From: Gammaproteobacteria bacterium
GTDB taxonomy: Bacteria; Pseudomonadota; Gammaproteobacteria; Pseudomonadales; Azotimanducaceae
Assembly: GCA_012960535.1 (NCBI GenBank)
Contig: DUBB01000002.1
Coordinates: 62,001-126,000 of the forward strand
Direction of reading: 5' to 3'
DNA length: 64,000 nt
The translations under genes were made by a program, and so were the position numbers. The notes beneath the pieces are model-generated. The model was not told the origin of the DNA. It made no database searches and saw only the letters and a list, made by a program, of their open reading frames with translations. This document shows, in pieces, positions 43,625-52,935 of the stretch. Positions within the stretch are counted from its first letter, which is position 1. Every line of letters begins with the position of its first letter.

Positions 43625-44596
43625 ATGAAGGCGATAACAGTAGGTGAAGATAGTAGTTTGGATTGGAGCAACTTTCCTGACCCTGAATTAAAGCAGGGGG
43701 AAGTTCTCATAGAGGTCTCTGCTTCGGCTATCAATCGTGCTGATTTGATGCAGCGACGTGGCCTGTATCCTCCGCCCGCTGGCGCATCTCCCATCCTTGG
43801 GTTGGAATGTTCAGGGATTGTTACACAGGTTTCAGAAACAGTTGATCGCTTTAAGGAAGGGGACCCTGTCTGTGCCTTGTTAGCTGGTGGCGGATACGCG
43901 CAGAAAGTTGCGGTTGATCAGGGTAGCGTCCTACCTGTGCCTGCTGGGCTAACCCTGCTTGAGGCAGCTTCACTCCCGGAAGTCTATGCAACAGCCTGGT
44001 TGAATCTGTTTATCGAGGCGGGTCTCAGGCCTGGAGAAAAAGTGATTTTGCATGCCGGCGCCAGCGGCGTTGGTACCGCCGCGATTCAGCTGTGCAAGGC
44101 TTTTGGATCGCCGAGTTTTGTCACTGCAGGTAGTGAGGAAAAACTTGATTTCTGTCGGAGTCTTGGCGCGACTGATGGATTTAATCGTCATGACGGATCG
44201 TTTCTACAAGCAGCCAAGGCATTTTCCGGAGCGGTTGGGGCTGATGTTGTTCTTGACCCGGTAGGGGGAGCCTATCTTGAAGATAATCTCAATGTCTTGG
44301 GTTTGTACGGGCGGCTGGTGCTGATTGGCCTTATGGGGGGCAGTAACAGGGAAATCAACCTCGGTCAATTAATGGTGAAGCGGTTGCGAGTCATTGGTTC
44401 AACGCTACGGGCAAGAAGTCTGATGGAAAAAGCTGCAATCATAAAAGATCTACAGGAACAGGTCTGGCCTAAAATCGCAGAAGGTGAGATAAGGCCCGTT
44501 ATTGATAAGGTCTTCCCCATGCAAGCCGCGGCTGAGGCCCAGGATTGGGTGGCTACCGACCAAACTATCGGTAAAGTTGTACTGACGAATAGTTGA
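43625..44596 (+). CDS. NAD(P)H-quinone oxidoreductase (PIG3/QOR-like)
   Basis: A 323-residue zinc-independent medium-chain reductase. ASAINRADLMQRRGLYPPPAG is the quinone oxidoreductase/TP53I3-type signature; the nucleotide loop reads HAGASGVGTAAIQL and the YATAWLNLF segment is also conserved. It reduces quinones or enones with NADPH. ATG at 43625 is about 70 bp after slyX in the same direction. It ends opposite the cspA-like gene, with a small hairpin between their stops. Confidence 0.9.
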   Translation: MKAITVGEDSSLDWSNFPDPELKQGEVLIEVSASAINRADLMQRRGLYPPPAGASPILGLECSGIVTQVSETVDRFKEGDPVCALLAGGGYAQKVAVDQGSVLPVPAGLTLLEAASLPEVYATAWLNLFIEAGLRPGEKVILHAGASGVGTAAIQLCKAFGSPSFVTAGSEEKLDFCRSLGATDGFNRHDGSFLQAAKAFSGAVGADVVLDPVGGAYLEDNLNVLGLYGRLVLIGLMGGSNREINLGQLMVKRLRVIGSTLRARSLMEKAAIIKDLQEQVWPKIAEGEIRPVIDKVFPMQAAAEAQDWVATDQTIGKVVLTNS

Positions 44597-44650
44597 ACCC
44601 ACACGCTAGCCTTACCAGCGATGGGTACCCCTAAATTTTTGAGAATTGAG

Positions 44651-44670
44651 CCCGGTGCGATAGCACCTGG
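44651..44670. terminator. Candidate hairpin with GATA loop
   Basis: CCCGGTGC-GATA-GCACCTGG forms an 8-bp stem with one mismatch between the convergent quinone oxidoreductase and cold-shock genes. Read on the minus strand the core is GGTGC-TATC-GCACC, similar in loop and closing pair to the hairpin at 12560-12587. No strong T run follows, so termination efficiency is uncertain. Confidence 0.4.
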
Positions 44671-44676
44671 AGGGGG

Positions 44677-44889
44677 TTAATCCACCTCGGCTACATCCTC
44701 TGCTTGAAAGCCTTTGTCCGTTTCAGAAATCACGAACTCGACTTTAGCGCCTTGTTTAAGAGTGCGAAAACCTTCGCCTCTGATTGAGCGAAAATGGACA
44801 AAAACATCCTCTCCAGATTCTCGCTCAATAAAGCCAAAACCTTTTGAATCGTTGAACCACTTTACCGTCCCCATTTGTCTATCAGACAT
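44677..44889 (-). CDS. Cold-shock domain protein
   Basis: A 70-residue cold-shock protein with both RNA-binding motifs: KGFGFI and VFVHF, in the order [20 protein letters not shown] then [10 protein letters not shown]. These small OB-fold proteins bind single-stranded RNA and DNA as chaperones. The frame is open to 44946, but ATG at 44889 with an AGAGG site and the family start [12 protein letters not shown] is clearly correct. It is transcribed in the same direction as valS but downstream of it by about 130 bp, so it probably has its own promoter. Confidence 0.95.
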   Translation of the reverse strand: MSDRQMGTVKWFNDSKGFGFIERESGEDVFVHFRSIRGEGFRTLKQGAKVEFVISETDKGFQAEDVAEVD

Positions 44890-45017
44890 GCCAGTACCTC
44901 TTATTATTGCTCTAGCTTTAGTTAAAACTAGCTTGCCACAGGTCATTAAGACATATGATGGAGGACATGTACAGGCGATTTTCCCAGGGGTTGCTGCTAT
45001 TTAATTGGGGCTAGCGG

Positions 45018-47780
45018 TCACAGATCATTGATTTTGTTTCGTTGCAGGGTCAGTTCATTTAGAGCCTGTTCGAAATCAGCTAGTTTCAATTTTTCTTTCT
45101 CGACAACATCTGCAGGGGCTTTATTGGTGAAATTCTGATTCGCCAGTTTGCCTGAACTTCTTTTAATTTCGTCTGCCAGTCGATCCAGTTTTTTGGCCAG
45201 TCTCTGCAATTCTGCATTTTTGTCGATCAGATTTTCCAACGGCACCAGCAATTGCATTTCACCGATTAACTGGGTATTTGCGATAGGAAGTGTGTCTTCC
45301 GAATTGAGCCAGGTGAGGGATTCGGGTCTGGCAATTGCAGTCAGCAGTTCTGTGTAGGAATCCAGGCGTCGTCGGTCTTCAGCGGAGCCTTTATAAAAAA
45401 TCAGAGGGATCGGTCGGGCAGGTGAAATGTCCATCTCACCACGGGTATTGCGAACGGCGCCAATAACCTGTTTCAGCCAGTCTATATCATCGGTTACCTG
45501 TCTGCTGGGCGGCGTATCCTCCTTGGGTCCGGCGACTGGGTAGGGGGCAAGCATGATGGTTTGATGCTGTCTCATTTGAGCTGGAATTTTCTGCCATATT
45601 CCTTCGGTGATAAACGGCATGAAGGGGTGAGTGAGCCTCAAAATCTGTTCCAACGTGGTCAGGAGTTGAACTCGGGTGCCGGTTTTTTGCTCAGCGGAAG
45701 TTCTGTCTGATAGCAGCGTTGCTTTACAGAGCTCTATATACCAATCGCAGAATTCATCCCAAATAAATTCATATATTGCTTTTGCCGCCAGATCAAATCG
45801 ATAGGTATCCATGGCCAGGTTAACTGCACGGCTGGTTTTGTCGAAAGTGATTTGGATCCACTGGTCAGCAATAGAATCATGCCTGGCGCCACTGAGGTCA
45901 TGGTCATCGGTGTTCATGAATACGAAATTCGCAGCATTCCACAGTTTGTTGCAGAAGTTTCGGTAGCCTTCGACTCTTTTCAGGTCAAAGCGCATGGACT
46001 GGGTGCGGGTTGCAATGGCGTAGAACGTGAAGCGAAGCGCATCTGTACCATAAGCATCGATTCCTTCTGGGAATTCTTTGCGGGTGGACTTCTCTATTTT
46101 CTCTCGCACTCTCTGCTGCAGAAGATTGTTGGTACGTTTTGAAACCAGTTGCTCAGCGGATATGCCATCGATGATATCCATGGGATCCAGTCCATTGCCT
46201 TTGGATTTGGACATTTTCTGTCCTTCCGAATCTACAACCAAGCCGTGGATATAGACTTTTTTGAAGGGAACTTCTTCCATGAATCTGAGCGACATCATGA
46301 TCATTCTTGAAACCCAGAACGAGATGATGTCATGACCTGTGACCATGATGTCGGTGGAATGGAAAGTGTCAAGGTCTTTGGTCTGATCAGGCCAGCCGAG
46401 GGTGGAAAAAGTCCAGAGAGCAGAGGAGAACCAGGTATCCAGCACATCTTCATCCTGGGATAATTCAACCTCCGGTGCCAATCCAGCGGATTCTCTGACT
46501 GCCTGTTCATCGGTACCGACAAAAATATTTCCGTCGGTGTCATACCAGGCGGGAATCCTATGCCCCCACCATTGCTGCCTTGAAATGCACCAGTCGCGAA
46601 TATCTCGCATCCAGGCAAAGTAGATGTTTTCTGCCTGCTTTGGAATAAATTCAATTTTCCCGGATTCAACAGCCTCAATTGCCGGCTTGGCAAGCGGTTC
46701 AATCTTTACGAACCATTGATCACTTAACAGTGGTTCAACGGGAACCCCAGATTTCTCTCCTCTGGGAACCATCATCTTGTGATCTTCGGTCTTTTCAAGC
46801 AGGTTGAGGTCCTGCATGCTTTCTATGATGGCTTTTCGGGCTTCATATCGATCCATCCCGGCATAGGGCTCGGGGGTATGATTATTCAAGGACGCATCGG
46901 TGTTCATGATATTGATCATTGGCAACTGATGCCGTTGACCCACTTCATAGTCGTTGAAATCATGAGCGGGTGTGATTTTCACACAGCCACTACCAAAATC
47001 CTGGTCAACGTAGTGATCAGCAATGATGGGGATAACACGATTGACCAATGGCAGCATGATATTCTTACCGATAAGATGCTGGTAGCGCTTATCGTCTGGA
47101 TGTACTGCCACAGCAGTATCGCCAAGCATGGTTTCTGGTCGTGTTGTGGCAACCACCAGATATTGGTCAGGTTCTTTTTCTAGCGGATATCTGAAATGCC
47201 AGAGGTGGCCGCTCTCTTCCTCAGCGATGACCTCCAGATCAGAAATGGATGTTTCCAGGATGGGGTCCCAGTTAACCAGTCGTTTGCCCCGGTAGATCAG
47301 GCCATCTCGATACAGGCGTATGAAAACCTCTAAAACTGCTCGGGACAAGCCTTCATCGAGAGTGAATCGTTCTGTTTCCCAGTTAAGAGAGGCACCCATG
47401 CGTCGCAGTTGAGTTGAGATAGTTCCTTCTGATTCTGATTTCCATTGCCAGGCTCTGTCGATGAAAGCGTCGCGTCCGATATCCATCGGTTTTAACTTTT
47501 CTCTTGCCAGTTGTTCGCTGACAATTAGCTGGGTAGAGATTCCTGCATGGTCTGTGCCCATCTGCCAGAGTGTTTTGTCCCCCAGCATACGTCGTCGTCT
47601 GATGATTGAATCGACCAGACTGTGTTGAAAAGCGTGCCCCATATGCAGTGTGCCAGTGACATTAGGCGGTGGTATTGCGATAGAAAAAGCGGTGCCGTCA
47701 CCTTGTGGAGCAAAGTAACCAGCCGCCTCCCAGCGTGCGTACCAGGTGCCTTCAACAGTTTTTGGATCGTACTTTTCCAT
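45018..47780 (-). CDS. valS: Valyl-tRNA synthetase
   Basis: A class I synthetase of about 920 residues. The HIGH signature appears as PPPNVTGTLHMGHAF and KMSKS as QKMSKSKGNGLDPMD. The CP1 editing domain includes TTRPETMLGDTAV, and a C-terminal coiled coil (NLIDKNAELQRLAKKLDRL) is present. It charges valine to its tRNA. I use ATG 47780, which aligns MEKYDP with family N-termini; ATG 47789 and TTG 47798 are in frame and no ribosome site is decisive. It lies in the conserved pepA-holC-small gene-valS order, with a 38-bp gap to the gene before. Confidence 0.96.
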   Translation of the reverse strand: MEKYDPKTVEGTWYARWEAAGYFAPQGDGTAFSIAIPPPNVTGTLHMGHAFQHSLVDSIIRRRRMLGDKTLWQMGTDHAGISTQLIVSEQLAREKLKPMDIGRDAFIDRAWQWKSESEGTISTQLRRMGASLNWETERFTLDEGLSRAVLEVFIRLYRDGLIYRGKRLVNWDPILETSISDLEVIAEEESGHLWHFRYPLEKEPDQYLVVATTRPETMLGDTAVAVHPDDKRYQHLIGKNIMLPLVNRVIPIIADHYVDQDFGSGCVKITPAHDFNDYEVGQRHQLPMINIMNTDASLNNHTPEPYAGMDRYEARKAIIESMQDLNLLEKTEDHKMMVPRGEKSGVPVEPLLSDQWFVKIEPLAKPAIEAVESGKIEFIPKQAENIYFAWMRDIRDWCISRQQWWGHRIPAWYDTDGNIFVGTDEQAVRESAGLAPEVELSQDEDVLDTWFSSALWTFSTLGWPDQTKDLDTFHSTDIMVTGHDIISFWVSRMIMMSLRFMEEVPFKKVYIHGLVVDSEGQKMSKSKGNGLDPMDIIDGISAEQLVSKRTNNLLQQRVREKIEKSTRKEFPEGIDAYGTDALRFTFYAIATRTQSMRFDLKRVEGYRNFCNKLWNAANFVFMNTDDHDLSGARHDSIADQWIQITFDKTSRAVNLAMDTYRFDLAAKAIYEFIWDEFCDWYIELCKATLLSDRTSAEQKTGTRVQLLTTLEQILRLTHPFMPFITEGIWQKIPAQMRQHQTIMLAPYPVAGPKEDTPPSRQVTDDIDWLKQVIGAVRNTRGEMDISPARPIPLIFYKGSAEDRRRLDSYTELLTAIARPESLTWLNSEDTLPIANTQLIGEMQLLVPLENLIDKNAELQRLAKKLDRLADEIKRSSGKLANQNFTNKAPADVVEKEKLKLADFEQALNELTLQRNKINDL

Positions 47781-47818
47781 GAGGGTCATAATTATCAAAT
47801 GTGCGAGTATACACGCGC

Positions 47819-48265
47819 TTAGTACTTATCGTCGTCTTTTGCAGAGAATTCTGATGTATCCGAGTCGGATAGAAGGGCTGACAAGTCCTCTAGTTGTCCT
47901 ATAAGGTCTTCATTTAGTTTACAGACGACAGATCTCGCGTATTGATCAACCAGCTGGTTGATCGTATTTTCTATAGCTTCTCCATCTTGCTGGTCGATTT
48001 GGATGGTGTTGTAGACATCCGAAAATAGATCCAGTGTATCCGGATCATAATCAGGGTCTTCAGAAGACATTTTGGGGATTGGCTGTTTCTGCGTCGCATT
48101 TTTAAGTTGCCTGCCCTTTAGCTTTCCCGTGGTCGCTGTTGTCTGGGTGCCACCACTATGCTGGACCAGTAAATCTACCACATCCTTAAGCAGAAGGATC
48201 TGTGAGGGTTGCTTCTTGCCTGTGTTGTTTATTAGGTTTTCATCGCGGTCTTCACTGTTGGTCAT
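47819..48265 (-). CDS. Uncharacterised protein between holC and valS
   Basis: A 148-residue acidic protein I do not recognise by sequence. It is polar, with a basic/threonine-rich central patch (GGTQTTATTGKLKGRQLK) and a low-complexity acidic C-terminus (SDSDTSEFSAKDDDKY); a helical region lies near residues 85-125. A small hypothetical gene occupies the same position between holC and valS in Pseudomonas genomes, so it may be a fast-evolving ortholog. It overlaps holC by 4 bp and reads through toward valS 38 bp away. There is no signal peptide or membrane segment. The function is unknown. Confidence 0.7.
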   Translation of the reverse strand: MTNSEDRDENLINNTGKKQPSQILLLKDVVDLLVQHSGGTQTTATTGKLKGRQLKNATQKQPIPKMSSEDPDYDPDTLDLFSDVYNTIQIDQQDGEAIENTINQLVDQYARSVVCKLNEDLIGQLEDLSALLSDSDTSEFSAKDDDKY

Positions 48266-48684
48266 TGGGCCGCCATCTTATGGTACTTCAAAGGATATCC
48301 ACGTTCCTGGTAAAAGCGAAAATTGGTTCTAGCCTGATCTCGACTGGACTCTGACCTGGGTACGATTTCTGCGACACGCTCGAATCGGCTGAAAAAGTCT
48401 GGAACCTGACTGGCCATGTTGACAAGTACATCCTGGTGCTCTTCGGGTTCTGGATGACAGCCAATTTTTATAGGCGCTTCGATCTTGTCTGTATAGCGGC
48501 AGTGTGGAATGAATCGTTCTGGACGAAAGGTCCAGAGTAAATCGTCCAGCGTGCTGGAGTCCTGTTCATTCTGTGTGTGGATATAAATCTGGTGACCTTT
48601 CCTGTATACCTTGTCGATAAGCCGGCAGGTAAAGAACATGGGGTCTTCGTCTGATTCAATTTGATAGAAATCAACCCGGGTCAA
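48262..48684 (-). CDS. holC: DNA polymerase III chi subunit
   Basis: A 140-residue HolC, with RVDFYQIESD at the N-terminus, MFFTCRLIDKVYRKGHQIYI and TLDDLLWTFRPERFIPH, the typical chi signature. Chi links the clamp loader (via psi) to SSB. The start is TTG at 48684, which overlaps the pepA stop (TTGA) and has an AGGAGG site 10 bases upstream within pepA; the frame is open to 48804 but the extra 40 residues are not chi-like. A candidate psi gene is at 24786-25358. The stop overlaps the small gene before valS by 4 bp. Confidence 0.9.
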   Translation of the reverse strand: MTRVDFYQIESDEDPMFFTCRLIDKVYRKGHQIYIHTQNEQDSSTLDDLLWTFRPERFIPHCRYTDKIEAPIKIGCHPEPEEHQDVLVNMASQVPDFFSRFERVAEIVPRSESSRDQARTNFRFYQERGYPLKYHKMAAQ

Positions 48685-50186
48685 GACTTTTTGCCCTCCT
48701 GGGCAAGAAGGTACTGTGTCAGAAGGCCGACTGGTCTGCCCGTTGAACCTTTCTTCATTCCGGCCCATTTGAACCCTGTTCCAGCGATATCCAGATGCGC
48801 CCAACGATATTTTTTGGCAAATCGAGCCAGGAAACAGGCTGCAGTTATGCTGCCAGCTTCGCGGCCACCAATGTTCTGCATGTCTGCAAAAGCGCTATTG
48901 ATCTGGCTTTGGTAGTCCTCCCAGATGGGTAGGCGCCAGGCTCGATCATGGCTCAAATTGCCGGCGTCAATAACTTCTTGCGCCAAGTCGTCATCGTTTG
49001 CAAATACGGCGGTCGCGTGACTGCCCAAGGCTATAACACAGGCGCCAGTCAAGGTGGCGATATCAATTACCGAAGCGGGATTGAATTTGTCAGCATAAGT
49101 GAGAGCATCACATAGAACCAGCCGTCCTTCAGCATCCGTATTCAGTATTTCGACGGTTTGGCCAGACATCGTCTTGACTATATCACCCGGTTTTGAGGCA
49201 TTTCCTGACGGCATATTTTCTGCTGCTGCCATGATACCAACTACGTTTATTTCCGGATTCAGCTCTGCAATGGCCTGCATGGTTCCAAAAACGCTGGCGG
49301 CGCCACACATATCGTAGATCATCTCCCACATACCGGATCCGGGTTTCAGACTAATGCCACCGGTATCGAAAGTGATGCCTTTGCCAATAATAACGTGAGG
49401 TTTTTGTCGGGGATTGCCGCCGCGATAGTGCATGGTGATCATTTTACCGGGTTCAACGCTCCCCTTACTAACGGAAAGGAAGGCACCCATACCCAGTTTT
49501 TCCATTTGTTTTTCATTTAGAACCTGGGTTTTCACAGACGGATAATCTTTCGCCAGTTGCCTGGCTGCATCGGCCAGGAAGGATGGCGTACATACATTAG
49601 AGGGGGCATTACCAAGATCTTTTGCAGCACGCTTGCCTATGCTGAGAGCAGTTCCCTGTTGCATGCCCTTTTTGCAGGCAGTCAGATGCTCTCTACTGGC
49701 GTACAAGTCGACCTGTGCAAGTTTGAGTTGGCGGTCAGCAGCAGGTTTGGTACCTTTCATGGTCAGATACTGGTAGGTTGCATCCTCAAACTGTTCAACG
49801 GTTTTCATTGCAACCCAGGCAAGATCTCGTCCTTCTACTTCAGTATCGGTCAAGCAGTACAAGACTTTCCTGGCATTTAAGCCTTTCAGCTGAGCAATTG
49901 CTGCCGTGGCGATCGCCAGATAGCTTTCAGGCTTCATGGGTTCTGTTTTACCCAGGCCAACCAGTAGAATTCGGGGTGCTCTGATTCCATCCAGGTCCTG
50001 TAAGAGCATCGTTTGGGCCTTTTTGCCTTTAAAATCCTGGCGCTTGATAACAGCCTGGATTCGACCCTGGGTCGCTGTGTTTACTGCCTCAGCCGCAGCA
50101 GATAGTGAACCATCCTGGTAGATTCCTACAATGAGAGCCTGAACTCTGCTTTTAGTTATCTGTGCGCTTGAAGTGGCGTACCGCAT
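48681..50186 (-). CDS. pepA: Leucyl aminopeptidase PepA
   Basis: A 501-residue M17 aminopeptidase. The metal-binding segments are GKGITFDTGGISLKPG and NTDAEGRLVLCDAL, with the catalytic Lys and Arg in those loops; the N-terminal macro-like domain is also present. PepA removes N-terminal residues from peptides and in E. coli also binds DNA. It is divergent from lptF by 82 bp, the same arrangement as in E. coli and Pseudomonas. Length is normal. Confidence 0.95.
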   Translation of the reverse strand: MRYATSSAQITKSRVQALIVGIYQDGSLSAAAEAVNTATQGRIQAVIKRQDFKGKKAQTMLLQDLDGIRAPRILLVGLGKTEPMKPESYLAIATAAIAQLKGLNARKVLYCLTDTEVEGRDLAWVAMKTVEQFEDATYQYLTMKGTKPAADRQLKLAQVDLYASREHLTACKKGMQQGTALSIGKRAAKDLGNAPSNVCTPSFLADAARQLAKDYPSVKTQVLNEKQMEKLGMGAFLSVSKGSVEPGKMITMHYRGGNPRQKPHVIIGKGITFDTGGISLKPGSGMWEMIYDMCGAASVFGTMQAIAELNPEINVVGIMAAAENMPSGNASKPGDIVKTMSGQTVEILNTDAEGRLVLCDALTYADKFNPASVIDIATLTGACVIALGSHATAVFANDDDLAQEVIDAGNLSHDRAWRLPIWEDYQSQINSAFADMQNIGGREAGSITAACFLARFAKKYRWAHLDIAGTGFKWAGMKKGSTGRPVGLLTQYLLAQEGKKS

Positions 50187-50268
50187 GAATATCCTCGCAA
50201 TGATTTAAGACAATGACATGATACAACGATTATACTCGTTTGGATAAAGTAACTGTTGAACTTAAGCC

Positions 50269-51402
50269 ATGATCTTATTTCGTTATTTCTGCAGGGAAGT
50301 GTTCTCCTCCATGGCGGTGATCACTTTTGTTGTGCTGGTGATCGCCGTAGGATCTCGGTTTAGTAATTATCTGGCAGATGCGGCAGCCGGCCGGGTCAGC
50401 AGGGAAATTGTCTGGTTGCTTCTGATGTATCGTTTACCGGGTATCTTTGAATTAATCCTGCCGGTTAGTTTTTTCCTGGCGATTATGCTGGCCTATGGTC
50501 GTTTGTACGCTGACAGCGAGATGATGGTTCTCAAAAGCAGTGGTTTTGGCGAGAGGCGAATTCTTGGTTATACATTAATCCAGGCCTTGCTGGTGATGCT
50601 GTTAACCGGGATGGTGTCGCTATGGCTGAAACCGCTGGGAGAGCAGGGTATGGATGTGTTGAGAGCGGGGCAGAAAACGCTGACGGAGTTTGATATGTTA
50701 TCCGCAGGACGTTTTCAGATGCTGGATTCCGGGCGAAGGGTAACCTACGTTGAGGATATTCTGGATAATCAGGAATTGGCCGAAATATTCATATCGGAGA
50801 AGCAGAGAAGCGAATCTGGCAATGAATTCAAGACGGTTACCATGATAGCAGCCAGTGGCGAGACGAGCATCGATGCAAAGGGTAATCGTTTTTTGATATT
50901 GAAAGACGGCCGTCGCTATGGTTTTGCTTTTGATAGTCCGGAATTTCAGGTGATTGAATACGAAGAATTCGGTCAGTTGCTTGAAAAGGAAATAGCAGAA
51001 GATCGAACGCTGTCGCCACGTTCAAGCCTCACCGAAAATTTGTTGAGATCCTGGTATGCCGGGATTCTCAGCAGGCAGGAAAGCGCAGAACTACAGTGGC
51101 GTATTGCCCTGATAATTCTGATTCCGATACTGGTGTTGATAGCGGTACCTTTAAGCCGGGTAGATCCCAGAGAAGGCCGTTTTGCCAGGTTTGTTCCTGG
51201 CATGGTGCTTTGTTTTGTTTACCTGCTATCTCTTTCGTCCAGCCGTTCAGCCATCGGAGACGGTTGGTTAGAACCGCTTCCTGGCTTGTTTCTGGTGCAT
51301 TTGCCGTTTCTTGTTATTGCTTTGACTTTGTTTTTCTGGCAGGAAATCCTGCTTTTTATTGTTGAGTTCCGGCAGGGTCGAGAGGTGATCGATGATCGGT
51401 AG
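50269..51402 (+). CDS. lptF: LPS export permease LptF
   Basis: A 377-residue YjgP/YjgQ-family inner-membrane protein. Three transmembrane helices lie near the N-terminus (about 15-35, 55-80, 98-122) and three near the C-terminus (about 275-360), with a periplasmic beta-jellyroll domain between. RPLAFG-like motifs are present as DPREGRFARFVPGM. LptF forms the LPS-extracting ABC transporter with LptG and LptB. It overlaps lptG by 11 bp. The divergent pepA neighbour is conserved. Confidence 0.93.
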   Translation: MILFRYFCREVFSSMAVITFVVLVIAVGSRFSNYLADAAAGRVSREIVWLLLMYRLPGIFELILPVSFFLAIMLAYGRLYADSEMMVLKSSGFGERRILGYTLIQALLVMLLTGMVSLWLKPLGEQGMDVLRAGQKTLTEFDMLSAGRFQMLDSGRRVTYVEDILDNQELAEIFISEKQRSESGNEFKTVTMIAASGETSIDAKGNRFLILKDGRRYGFAFDSPEFQVIEYEEFGQLLEKEIAEDRTLSPRSSLTENLLRSWYAGILSRQESAELQWRIALIILIPILVLIAVPLSRVDPREGRFARFVPGMVLCFVYLLSLSSSRSAIGDGWLEPLPGLFLVHLPFLVIALTLFFWQEILLFIVEFRQGREVIDDR

Positions 51403-52468
51403 AATTGACCGCTATATAGCAGAGACTGTGCTGATTGCGATTATGCTCGCCGCATTGGGCCTGGTTTCTCTGTTAGCCTTATTTACAGCCATCGAGCAGA
51501 TCGATGACTTGAAGAACAGTTATACGGTATTGGCCGTGTTTCGCTTTGTTCTATTGAGCCTGCCACGATTATTCTATGAAACGTTGCCTTTCGCTGTGCT
51601 CATAGGTGGTCTGGCGGGCCTGGGAAGTCTGGCAGGCACCAGTCAGCTGGTGGTGATGCGAGCTGCAGGTATTTCGATCTGGAGAATTGTCAGGAGTGTT
51701 GTCCAGGTAGCCGTTATGATCGCTGTGTTTGGCCTGGTTGTGGGAGAGTATCTGCTGCCCGAAGCTGAACGGCTGGCTCGTTTGGGCCGAGAAAGTGCTT
51801 TAGCAGATGGCAGAGATATAACGCCTCAAAATGGCATCTGGTTACGAGAAGAATTTTCTTATATGCATATTGAGCAGTTGCAGGGTCGTTCCATTATTGG
51901 CTTGAAATGGTTTTATTTTGATGAAAATCGACAGCTGACCAGGGCCAAGGCAGCGTCCAGCGCTGTCTTTCATGAAGTCTTAGAGGGTGATGACTACTGG
52001 ATTCTGGAAGACGTTACCGAAACGACATTTTCAGACTTACAGGGGCGTTCCTTAGTAATGCCGTCTCAGCAGTGGATGACATCATTGACACCCACTCGAC
52101 TGAGCAATGAAATACTCGTGCAACCGGAGAGAATGTCGATGGCGGCTCTGCTTGAAAAAATTGCTTTTCTTGATGAGCAGAGTCTGGATGCCAGGGTGTT
52201 TAAGTTGGGGTTCTGGGAAAAGGCCCTGCAGCCGGTCGTCATAGTGAGTTTACTGCTGATAGCGATTTCTTTTGTATTCGGTCCGCTTCGACAGTCTTCG
52301 ATGAGTTTCCGTATTTTTACCGGTTTATTGTTTGGCGTTACCCTGAAATTCGTACAGGACCTGCTGGTGCCGGCGAGCCTGGTTTATGATTTTCATCCCT
52401 TCCTGGCTATCATATTACCAGTAATAATTTGCACAGGCATAGCCAGCATACAATTGCACCGGGTTTAG
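51392..52468 (+). CDS. lptG: LPS export permease LptG
   Basis: A 358-residue partner of LptF with the same topology: an N-terminal trio of membrane helices (IAETVLIAIMLAALGLVSLLA first), a periplasmic domain of about 170 residues, and a C-terminal trio. It starts within the 3' end of lptF (11-bp overlap), so the two are made in equal amounts. It ends 13 bp before the convergent RDD gene, with no obvious hairpin between. Length and layout are normal. Confidence 0.93.
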   Translation: MIGRIDRYIAETVLIAIMLAALGLVSLLALFTAIEQIDDLKNSYTVLAVFRFVLLSLPRLFYETLPFAVLIGGLAGLGSLAGTSQLVVMRAAGISIWRIVRSVVQVAVMIAVFGLVVGEYLLPEAERLARLGRESALADGRDITPQNGIWLREEFSYMHIEQLQGRSIIGLKWFYFDENRQLTRAKAASSAVFHEVLEGDDYWILEDVTETTFSDLQGRSLVMPSQQWMTSLTPTRLSNEILVQPERMSMAALLEKIAFLDEQSLDARVFKLGFWEKALQPVVIVSLLLIAISFVFGPLRQSSMSFRIFTGLLFGVTLKFVQDLLVPASLVYDFHPFLAIILPVIICTGIASIQLHRV

Positions 52469-52481
52469 TGAAATGTGAACT

Positions 52482-52931
52482 TTATTTGATTTTAGGCAGG
52501 TGTACTACTCGTGTGTTGGTGGCCAGGTCATGTAGCATAAGCTTGTCCGGGTTAACCAGGCTCCATAAGAATCCGAGACCCAGAGAGCATACCGACAGGG
52601 TTGCAAAAAAATACCTGATACAGGCGGTTTTCAATGAAACTGACTGGCCCTGCTCAGTGATCAGCTGAATTCTCCAGACCTGCATGCCAAGTGTCTGACC
52701 TCGCTTACACCAGAAATAGATGTAAAACCCGCCCAGTTCCAAATATAGAAATAGCTGGAAGGCAAGCCCTTGCAGTGCCTCACCCTCTGTCACCAGGGCG
52801 ATAAGCAGGATGCTGCTGATCATCCAGATCGCGATGATGAGGAAGCCATCGTAAACCAGGGCAGCTATTCTTCTGGCTAAATGAGCGTTCGCGTTGTCAA
52901 TGATCGGCTTAACGGAAGGTGAGCTAGTCAC
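52482..52931 (-). CDS. RDD family membrane protein
   Basis: A 149-residue protein with three hydrophobic segments and the RDD signature near the N-terminus, LARRIAALVYDGFLIIAIW, where Arg and Asp lie in the first membrane helix. A later GQTLGMQVWRIQLI segment is also typical. RDD proteins are of mostly unknown function; some affect sodium tolerance. It is 4 bp downstream of the thioesterase gene on the same strand and convergent with lptG. Confidence 0.88.
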   Translation of the reverse strand: MTSSPSVKPIIDNANAHLARRIAALVYDGFLIIAIWMISSILLIALVTEGEALQGLAFQLFLYLELGGFYIYFWCKRGQTLGMQVWRIQLITEQGQSVSLKTACIRYFFATLSVCSLGLGFLWSLVNPDKLMLHDLATNTRVVHLPKIK

Positions 52932-52935
52932 AAGA

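Noticed and set aside
48684-48804. Longer N-terminus for HolC
   Set aside because: The 40 extra residues lie inside pepA in another frame and do not resemble chi; the TTG at 48684 has an AGGAGG site and gives the family length.
52469-52668. Small open frame running past the lptG stop
   Set aside because: It lies opposite the RDD gene, which has a clear domain signature.
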